DNA of 6,573 bases from an uncultured Clostridium sp. (GTDB taxonomy: Bacteria; Bacillota; Clostridia; Lachnospirales; Lachnospiraceae): the NCBI GenBank assembly GCA_958349075.1, contig CATWBR010000256.1, positions 1 through 6,573 on the forward strand, given 5' to 3'. Shown here one piece after another: positions 1-5,141 of this stretch. A program made the translations under genes and the position numbers. The notes below the pieces were generated by a model. It did not search any database. It was given only the letters and a program-made list of their open reading frames with translations, and had not been told where the DNA came from. Numbering within the stretch: the first letter of the stretch is position 1; each line of letters starts with the position of its first letter.

Positions 1-22
1 CGGAAAATACATTTTTTTTCAT
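1..22 (-). CDS. Start of an unidentified gene, cut by the window edge
   Basis: On the minus strand the ribosome site AGAAGGAG (29-36) is followed by two consecutive in-frame ATG codons at 25-23 and 22-20, then codons for K K N V F S before the window ends. The second ATG is chosen because its spacing from the ribosome site (6 bases) is better than that of the first (3 bases). The Lys-rich start followed by hydrophobic residues would suit a signal peptide. Lying 79 bases downstream of an amino acid ABC permease, the gene could encode the solute-binding protein of the same system, but an ATPase or something unrelated is possible. Only the start is seen and the function is a guess. Confidence 0.6.
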
Positions 23-104
23 CATTGTCTCCTTCTGTTTTATTAGTGTTCATGAAAACATAGTTTATCAGAAAAAGATTCATAACTGTTCAGTGCCCAC
101 ACGG

Positions 105-881
105 TTACGAATCTTCTATGTGGCACATGGTTTTTCTTCTGCCTGTGCCTCTGAACATAGCCTGGACCGGGTTAACATGGAAGCGCTTACGGTCTGCATG
201 CGCCGCGTCCCCCTGTGTTCCCATGGCATTCATTTTCTTTTCCCCCATGCGCTGCAGCTTTGTCAGCACGGTGGAAAATATCAGGTAAATAAACCCGATT
301 TCAATATAGAGCGCCAGTGGCTCATAAGTTCTGGCCACAATGCGCTGCGTCACCATGAACATCTCGGTTACTGTGATATTGGCAGCCAGAGACGTATCCT
401 TAATCATTGCAATCAGCGAATTGGATAATGGTGGGAACGCAGTCCGCAGAGCCTGGGGAAGAATGATCCGCCTCATTGTCTGAAGGTAAGACATCCCCAC
501 ACAGTAACCGGCTTCCAACTGACCGGCCGGAATGGATTCCAGGGCCGCCCGTATGGTTTCCGCCGCATAAGCTCCCTCGTTGATGGAGAAAACAATCACT
601 GCCGCCGGAAACGGACCTATGACGATTCCCAGCCTTGGCAGGCCGTAAAAGATAATATACAGTTGAACCAAAAGCGGAATTCCCCGAATGACCCAGATAT
701 AAAACCGGGCCACATGCTTTAATATCCTTACATCGGCAAACTGGACCAGGGCCGTAACAACCGCGATGCAAATCGCCAGTGTAAAGGAAATCGCGGTAAG
801 TGGAATCGTCATGGTCAGACCCGGCAGCAGGATCTTCCCGAAGGAATCCACCAGAATATCAAACAATCTTCCATCTATCAT
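105..881 (-). CDS. Polar amino acid ABC transporter permease (HisM/TcyB-like)
   Basis: This is a membrane subunit of an ABC importer for polar amino acids, which would form the transmembrane channel with an ATPase and a binding protein. Family hallmarks are visible: RGIPLLVQLYIIFYGLP at about residues 66-82, the stretch from GAYAAETIRAAL at 103 onward, and the EAA loop with EAG at 123-125 and ILPQALR at about 140-146, which contacts the ATPase. About five membrane segments are predicted, near residues 19-45, 57-80, 88-110, 152-175 and 190-208. The ATG has an excellent ribosome site (AGGAGGGG, about 7 bases away). The gene lies 22 bases after the lipoprotein gene and probably shares its promoter at 1598-1626. 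The family usually ends soon after the last helix, at about 215-235 residues. Here a polar, Arg/His-rich tail of about 40 residues follows MGEKKMNAMG. The substrate (cystine, glutamine, histidine or other) cannot be decided. Confidence 0.94.
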   Translation of the reverse strand: MIDGRLFDILVDSFGKILLPGLTMTIPLTAISFTLAICIAVVTALVQFADVRILKHVARFYIWVIRGIPLLVQLYIIFYGLPRLGIVIGPFPAAVIVFSINEGAYAAETIRAALESIPAGQLEAGYCVGMSYLQTMRRIILPQALRTAFPPLSNSLIAMIKDTSLAANITVTEMFMVTQRIVARTYEPLALYIEIGFIYLIFSTVLTKLQRMGEKKMNAMGTQGDAAHADRKRFHVNPVQAMFRGTGRRKTMCHIEDS

Positions 882-903
882 TCCACAGCCCCTCCTGCTT
901 TCT

Positions 904-1527
904 TTAATCGACGCTGTTGATCAGGACAATTTTGTTGCCCCATCCTTCCAGCACCGGGTTACTTTCTACCGCCTCCCGGAATTCCTCCGTATCTTCTATC
1001 GTCCCAATCTTTGTATATTCTCCGCCGACCTCCCCATCCTGATAAAACAGAATAATCCGGTTAGGTTCTGAGTAGTATACTTCTCCTGCTTTTTCCGATG
1101 TCACCGTTTCCGGACCCGAGGGAATCTCGTAGCGGCTGGGGATGTCGTAATACTGCATCACTTCCCAGTCCTCATAATCATCATAGTGATAAATGGGCAG
1201 CCGCCAATCGGCAGTTCCCACATATCCGGCAATGGCTGCGGCTGTTTCATTGTTTTCCAGTTCCATGATAAACGGATCTCCGTCATCGCCAAACCGGACT
1301 TCCAGGGCTGCCGCGCCTGCAGACACATTCTGCTCCTCCTCTGTGTCAGATGCATTGAGGCCGGAGGCGCTGTCCTGGCCCGGATTTATCGCAATACCGG
1401 TAACGGCAGAAGTACTGCTTTCTTCCCGTCGGTTTTCTTCTGACCTGCCACAGCCTGCCAGAAGGACGGCCGCTGCAATAGCTAATAATAAGGCAGCCGG
1501 CTGTTTTTTGAATCTATTATTTTTCAT
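904..1527 (-). CDS. Lipoprotein with cyclophilin-like domain
   Basis: A 207-residue surface lipoprotein. It has a basic start (MKNNRFKK), a hydrophobic stretch at residues 11-24 and a lipobox LAGC with the lipidated Cys at 26. A Ser/Glu-rich, low-complexity linker (about 29-72) leads to a C-terminal domain at about 75-205. That domain fits the cyclophilin-like family (Cyclophil_like2 type): LEVRFGDDGDPFIMELENNE near its start, the DWRLPIYHYDDYEDWEVMQY region, then EVYY, RIILFYQDGE, YTKIGTIED and the end KIVLINS. The family's biochemical role is unknown to me, and prolyl isomerase activity should not be assumed. An in-frame ATG further upstream at 1626 would add 33 residues, but that codon falls in the -35 box of the predicted promoter and would bury the signal peptide. 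The start at 1527 is therefore preferred, with a modest ribosome site AAAGGG (1534-1539). The permease gene follows after 22 bases, which suggests a role linked to amino acid uptake. Confidence 0.86.
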   Translation of the reverse strand: MKNNRFKKQPAALLLAIAAAVLLAGCGRSEENRREESSTSAVTGIAINPGQDSASGLNASDTEEEQNVSAGAAALEVRFGDDGDPFIMELENNETAAAIAGYVGTADWRLPIYHYDDYEDWEVMQYYDIPSRYEIPSGPETVTSEKAGEVYYSEPNRIILFYQDGEVGGEYTKIGTIEDTEEFREAVESNPVLEGWGNKIVLINSVD

Positions 1528-1728
1528 CTTAATCCCTTTCCTTTGTCTTGTTAAGGCCACATGTTGCCGTTCCAACTGTCCGTTCTTTTCCCTGTATATT
1601 ATATCGCTGTTAAATAAGTACAGCAAATGCTTATATCAAATATATCTTTATGCCTTTTGAGCATAGAATTAAACATGTATCCGGCCGTTTCGGTTTCCCT
1701 GGTTTTCCCGGACTTTCCCAGCCATTCA
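1528..1728. other. Intergenic region between the two operons
   Basis: This 201-base gap holds the promoter at 1598-1626, a short inverted repeat TATGC/GCATA with a 7-base loop (1649-1665), and three 10-base units each containing GGGAAA on the minus strand (about 1691-1720), directly after the stop of the FtsX-type gene. I see no convincing intrinsic terminator, because no strong GC stem is followed by a T run, so read-through between the operons is possible. No coding sequence is supported here. Confidence 0.6.
1598..1626 (-). promoter_or_regulatory. Sigma-A-type promoter of the lipoprotein-permease operon
   Basis: Reading the minus strand, TTGCTG (1626-1621) is followed by exactly 17 bases and then a perfect TATAAT (1603-1598). 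The surroundings are AT-rich, including two GATATA words just upstream that may act as an UP element. Transcription would begin near 1590, leaving about 60 bases of leader before the lipoprotein ATG at 1527. Promoter strength and regulation are inferred from sequence only. Confidence 0.75.
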
Positions 1729-4305
1729 TCACTCTGTAATCAACACCGTCAAATCTACCTTTTTTACCTTCCATGACGCGGCATAAGCAAATCCGGTAAA
1801 CATCAGAATAACCACCACAGACGGGACCAGCGTATTTCCGGCGGTCGGACCGGAAGAAAAATTGCTGATGCCTGCCATTTTCATGGCCATGGAGACAAGG
1901 GGGTCCGTCAGGAACGCAGCCAACATGGTCCCAATGATGGAACCGAGGGCTGCCACCATCATGAACCGCAGTGCAAACGCTCCCCGGAGCTGGCCGCTGG
2001 TAAAACCGACCGCCTTGTATATCCCAATGTCCCTCTGTTCAGCGGAAACAATTTTACTGCCTGTCATAACCGTCACAATCAGGATGAAAACCGCCGCCAT
2101 TACATACATGAAAACCAGCAGCGCCTGCATGGCCAGGATAATGCCGCTCAGACCCGGCCAGGTATTCTCATGGACATGGACGTCCCCGCCATAAGTTTCC
2201 TTAAGCGCCTCTGTAACCGCCTCTTTTTTAGCAGCGTCCTCCAGGAAATAATGGTGGCACCAGATAGCCGGATCATCCTGTCCGATTTTTAAGTAGCCCT
2301 CCCGGCTCATCCCTATATTGGCGCCCATATCATTGGCACAGGTGTAAATGCCGGATACCTTGTACTCTTCACTGCCTAAGTCCGCCTGTACCGTAACGCT
2401 ATCGCCAATGGATACCCCCAGGTCGGAAGCCACAACCCCGGTCAGCACAATTTCATCATCCGACACGGAGGTCCTTCCATCGATGATGTGGAAGCGCTCC
2501 GGGTCGGTAATGACATTTGCTGTATAATCAATGCCATTCACAGACACCCCCGGCATTGCCAGCAGATAGCGGTCCGTAATACCGGTATAGGAAAGCACCG
2601 TGCTTTCTGCTTCTTCTACGGTATAATCTCCGAATATCTGGACTCCGATATCGTGGTCCGCCGGATTGAAAGCATCCATCATTCCCTTTCCGTCCGCTCC
2701 CAGCCAGGTATCCATACGCCCGATCACCGAAGCAAAGAATACCAGCAGGATCGCCACGATACAGGCTCCCGCATATCTGCGCGCTCCCGCGGTCAGTTGG
2801 CGGAGCGCCATGGACAATTTTAAATACCTTCCCTGAATTGGGAAACTCTTCCGCCCGCAGAGCGTTCCGCTTCCAAAGATAAACGCCGCGCCGCGGATTG
2901 CTTTCATCGGTGTAATCCGGTTGATTTTTACGGTTTTCAGAACAATAAAGCCGGTCAGTATCATAAATACCGCGATACAGCACAACAGACACCAGACAGC
3001 CGGAAGCCCGTCCGGGATACGGATTCCTGTGGTTGTCAGCGTGGCCTCGCTTACCAGACTGCTTAATGGAACCGCAGCCGCAGCGCCGCATACCATCCCG
3101 CCAAGAATGACAATCAGGTACTGTACCAACTGAATCCGGCGCAGCTTGTTTCCCGTAAATCCAATTGTCTTAAGAATCCCCATATTAACATAATCGGCTT
3201 CAATCGTGCTTCCAATGCTGTGCCCTAATACAATCAGCACCACAAAAAGCAATACTGCCACAAATGCGGCAAGCAGTCCGCTGAACGCATTCTGCAGAAT
3301 CAGCATGAAGCCGGCAATGGCGCTCCCGCTGTAAAGGAACTCCGTATAGGCCGGCAGCTCCGTATTCTCGTTGATGATGCGGTTTAACTGGGCAACCGTG
3401 ACTGAATTGGTATCCTTTGGGAATACATGGAGCATAGCTCCGCCCCTTGCCAACGCGTCAATACCCGCCCCCCGGACCGTCTGCATGATGCGGGTATAAT
3501 CGGTTTCACTAATCAAAAAACCTTTCATACCAATCATAGAACTTCCCATAAAGGGATCTTCATAAAACCCTTTTACGGTAAAATCCGCCGCCTGTCCGCC
3601 CCGTGCGACAGGGAAACTGATTATGTCCCCAATGCGCACGCCAAACATGGTAACCATGGACGGTGAGACATAGATTTCACCGGGCTGTATTACCGGAGTA
3701 CTATTCTGCCGAACGCTGCGGTAGGTCCCCACCGCCTTCGCTCTGGTGAATGGTGTGAGGGGAATTTTTCTCTCCTCCCGGTATCCGGACAAATCGTCCT
3801 CAAAGAAACGGTATCGGTTTTCCTCTGCCCCATAAGGTATCAACTGGCCTTCGCTGTCAGAATCCTGGTCATACGTTTCCGCCGAATGCAGCGGTAAGTC
3901 CCCGTCGCCTTCGTCCAGGGAAACGGTGTGAGAGGGACTTGCCTTTACGGAATAGTCCGAATAGATAAGCTCCTGCGTCTCCACACGGTCAACCTCATCC
4001 AACTCCGCAATTTCGGCAGCCAGAGCCTCCACCCATCCCGCCGAGCGCTGCGGCAAATCCCCATCGCCTTCGCTCAGGGAAATGGTGCGAGGGGGACTTG
4101 CCTTACCTGGGGTGTTTGATACCCAGGCGGTAAGCGTTCCAAAACCGGCCCGGTCCATTTCCGTTCTGATGTAACGCCCTGAATTAATCCATACTGCGAG
4201 AACGGTACAGAGTGCCCCGCAGACAAGCAGTACCAGGATGAACACACCAATCAGGCTGCCTTTATGACGCTTCAAATCCGCTTTTAATAATATCTTATCT
4301 TCCAT
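1729..4305 (-). CDS. FtsX/MacB-type ABC transporter permease carrying three inserted repeat peptides
   Basis: An 858-residue membrane subunit of an ABC complex of the MacB/LolCE/FtsX superfamily, partner of the ATPase gene just upstream. It is built as two similar modules. The first has a membrane helix at about 17-40, an extracellular domain at about 41-330, then helices near 340-361, 393-415 and 434-456. The second has a helix near 512-528, a second extracellular domain at about 529-718, and helices near 720-748, 778-800 and 825-846. The paired motifs GILKTIGFTGNKLRR (about 376-390) and GIYKAVGFTSGQLRG (about 761-775) are the duplicated FtsX coupling segments. The ATG has AGGAGG at 4311-4316, which overlaps the TAG stop of the ATPase gene, so translation is probably coupled. 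Residues 68-90, 121-143 and about 180-201 of the first extracellular domain are copies of a short repeat and are probably insertions; without them the protein would be about 790 residues. The exported substrate or signalling role is unknown. Confidence 0.94.
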   Translation of the reverse strand: MEDKILLKADLKRHKGSLIGVFILVLLVCGALCTVLAVWINSGRYIRTEMDRAGFGTLTAWVSNTPGKASPPRTISLSEGDGDLPQRSAGWVEALAAEIAELDEVDRVETQELIYSDYSVKASPSHTVSLDEGDGDLPLHSAETYDQDSDSEGQLIPYGAEENRYRFFEDDLSGYREERKIPLTPFTRAKAVGTYRSVRQNSTPVIQPGEIYVSPSMVTMFGVRIGDIISFPVARGGQAADFTVKGFYEDPFMGSSMIGMKGFLISETDYTRIMQTVRGAGIDALARGGAMLHVFPKDTNSVTVAQLNRIINENTELPAYTEFLYSGSAIAGFMLILQNAFSGLLAAFVAVLLFVVLIVLGHSIGSTIEADYVNMGILKTIGFTGNKLRRIQLVQYLIVILGGMVCGAAAAVPLSSLVSEATLTTTGIRIPDGLPAVWCLLCCIAVFMILTGFIVLKTVKINRITPMKAIRGAAFIFGSGTLCGRKSFPIQGRYLKLSMALRQLTAGARRYAGACIVAILLVFFASVIGRMDTWLGADGKGMMDAFNPADHDIGVQIFGDYTVEEAESTVLSYTGITDRYLLAMPGVSVNGIDYTANVITDPERFHIIDGRTSVSDDEIVLTGVVASDLGVSIGDSVTVQADLGSEEYKVSGIYTCANDMGANIGMSREGYLKIGQDDPAIWCHHYFLEDAAKKEAVTEALKETYGGDVHVHENTWPGLSGIILAMQALLVFMYVMAAVFILIVTVMTGSKIVSAEQRDIGIYKAVGFTSGQLRGAFALRFMMVAALGSIIGTMLAAFLTDPLVSMAMKMAGISNFSSGPTAGNTLVPSVVVILMFTGFAYAASWKVKKVDLTVLITE
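3706..3772 (-). repeat. In-gene palindromic repeat, copy 3 (read in a different frame)
   Basis: The 67 bases match the copy at 4038-4104 at 52 of 67 positions by hand alignment without gaps, but the host gene reads it in another frame. The peptide (about residues 180-201 of the FtsX-type permease) is IPLTPFTRAKAVGTYRSVRQ. Translated in the frame used by the other copies it would contain SEGGGDLPQRSAE, which confirms the homology. The stem arms are decayed, with about 7 of 11 pairs left. Confidence 0.85.
3879..3945 (-). repeat. In-gene palindromic repeat, copy 2
   Basis: Identical to the copy at 4038-4104 at 56 of 67 positions (84 percent) with no gap. It encodes residues 121-143 of the FtsX-type permease, KASPSHTVSLDEGDGD followed by LPLHSAE. 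The arms GGCAAGTCCCT and GGGGACTTACC pair at 10 of 11 positions, including one wobble pair. All three forward frames of this copy are free of stop codons. Confidence 0.9.
4038..4104 (-). repeat. In-gene palindromic repeat, copy 1
   Basis: Reference copy of the family. On the coding strand it begins AAGGCAAGTCCCC and ends GCGCTCGGCGG, and it encodes residues 68-90 of the FtsX-type permease, KASPPRTISLSEGDGD followed by LPQRSAG. Arm GGCAAGTCCCC (element bases 3-13) pairs with GGGGATTTGCC (43-53) over 11 pairs, one of them G-T, with a 29-base loop. A second small stem, GCCG with CGGC, follows at the 3' end. Similarity may continue about four bases further at the 3' end. Confidence 0.9.
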
Positions 4306-4314
4306 CAGAGCCTC

Positions 4315-5112
4315 CTACCACTGGAAAGATGCGAGCCAGTCGTTTACTGTGTTCTCCCTGGTTCTGGCATCCGACCGGTGAAATATCGGCATGGACAGTT
4401 CGTCCAGGATTTTTCCATCCTCTAGATAAAGAAGCCGTGTTCCCCTGATGGCGGCCCGCAGGTCGTGGGTTACCAACAGGATGCTCTGGCCTTCCTTATT
4501 TAACTCTGACAGCAGATCCAGGACTTCACCGGTATTCCGTTTATTCAGGGCCCCGGTGGGTTCGTCGGCAAATATGATGCCCGGCTTATGAATCATGGCT
4601 CTGGCAATGGCCGCACGCTGTGCCTCTCCGCCGGAGACCTCCGCAGGCATCCGGTCCCTGGCGCTTCCCACGTTCATCTGCTCTAACAGTGCCTCCGCAC
4701 GCGCTCTTATTTCCGACCGTGTGCGGTCTTTTCTTGTCATTCCGCCGAACGTCCGTGTGGGGGAGTTTCCGCAATATCCGGCGACCAAAACATTCTCAAA
4801 AAGGGTTAGGCTGCTCACCAGATGGGTCTGCTGGAATACGAAACCAAATTCCCGGGAACGGATTTTGGCCATCTGTTTTTCCCCCAAATGGCTTATGGCC
4901 TTTCCCTTATAGACCACCTCTCCGGAAGAAATATGGTCCATCCCGCTGAGGGAATATAACAGGGTCGATTTTCCTGCTCCCGACGGTCCCATGATGATCG
5001 TAAAATCATCCCGGTAAATATCTAACGATATATGGTCCAGAACCGGTGCTGCTCCTTTTTCCCTCCCAAATTCCTTACAGATATCCTTTGCGGATAAAAG
5101 TATTTGTTTCAA
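4315..5112 (-). CDS. ABC transporter ATP-binding protein (MacB/LolD/BceA type)
   Basis: A 265-residue cytoplasmic ATPase that would power the FtsX-type permease encoded directly downstream. All ABC motifs are intact: Walker A GPSGAGKST at 42-50, Q-loop FVFQQ at 91-95, signature VSGGEAQR at 159-166, Walker B IIFADE at 179-184 followed by the family-typical PTGALN, and the H-loop His at 216 in LLVTHD. The start is TTG (5110-5112), chosen because AGGAGG lies 8 bases upstream and the translation MKQILLSAKDICKEFG aligns with the normal start of this family. The gene begins 29 bases after the adenylate-forming enzyme gene, and its stop codon overlaps the ribosome site of the permease. Residues about 114-126 (CGNSPTRTFGGMT) form an apparently longer linker before the helical region and share 14 bases with the end of the repeat family. 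The C-terminal tail after DGKILDEL is short and ordinary. Confidence 0.95.
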   Translation of the reverse strand: MKQILLSAKDICKEFGREKGAAPVLDHISLDIYRDDFTIIMGPSGAGKSTLLYSLSGMDHISSGEVVYKGKAISHLGEKQMAKIRSREFGFVFQQTHLVSSLTLFENVLVAGYCGNSPTRTFGGMTRKDRTRSEIRARAEALLEQMNVGSARDRMPAEVSGGEAQRAAIARAMIHKPGIIFADEPTGALNKRNTGEVLDLLSELNKEGQSILLVTHDLRAAIRGTRLLYLEDGKILDELSMPIFHRSDARTRENTVNDWLASFQW

Positions 5113-5120
5113 GTCTCTTT

Positions 5121-5126
5121 CCTCCT
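5121..5126 (-). promoter_or_regulatory. Ribosome binding site that decides the TTG start of the ATPase gene
   Basis: AGGAGG on the minus strand lies 8 bases before the TTG at 5112-5110. No ATG or GTG is as well placed for this frame, so the TTG start is well supported. The site lies in the 29-base gap after the stop codon of the upstream gene. Confidence 0.85.
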
Positions 5127-5141
5127 CGCACCCGTTATGTC

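Noticed and set aside
93..428. Plus-strand open frame of 111 codons at the left end
   Set aside because: It lies opposite the amino acid permease, which has clear family motifs and a strong ribosome site. The plus-strand translation has no recognisable features.
1528..1626. Extended N-terminus of the lipoprotein starting at the ATG at 1626
   Set aside because: It would place 33 polar residues before a clear signal peptide, and the ATG lies inside the predicted -35 box.
1193..1660. Plus-strand open frame of 155 codons opposite the lipoprotein
   Set aside because: It is an antisense shadow of the Ser/Ala-rich lipoprotein gene, crosses the minus-strand promoter and has low-complexity composition.
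1649..1665. TATGC/GCATA inverted repeat as a terminator
   Set aside because: The stem is only five AT-rich pairs and no T run follows on the minus strand.
3706..3772. Programmed frameshift at copy 3 of the repeat
   Set aside because: The host reading frame continues without interruption on both sides and the copy has no length change relative to its sisters. The different frame simply reflects where it was inserted.
3706..4104. Direct repeats as a CRISPR array
   Set aside because: The copies diverge by 16 to 24 percent, lie inside an intact gene, the spacers are too long and encode conserved protein, and no cas genes are present.
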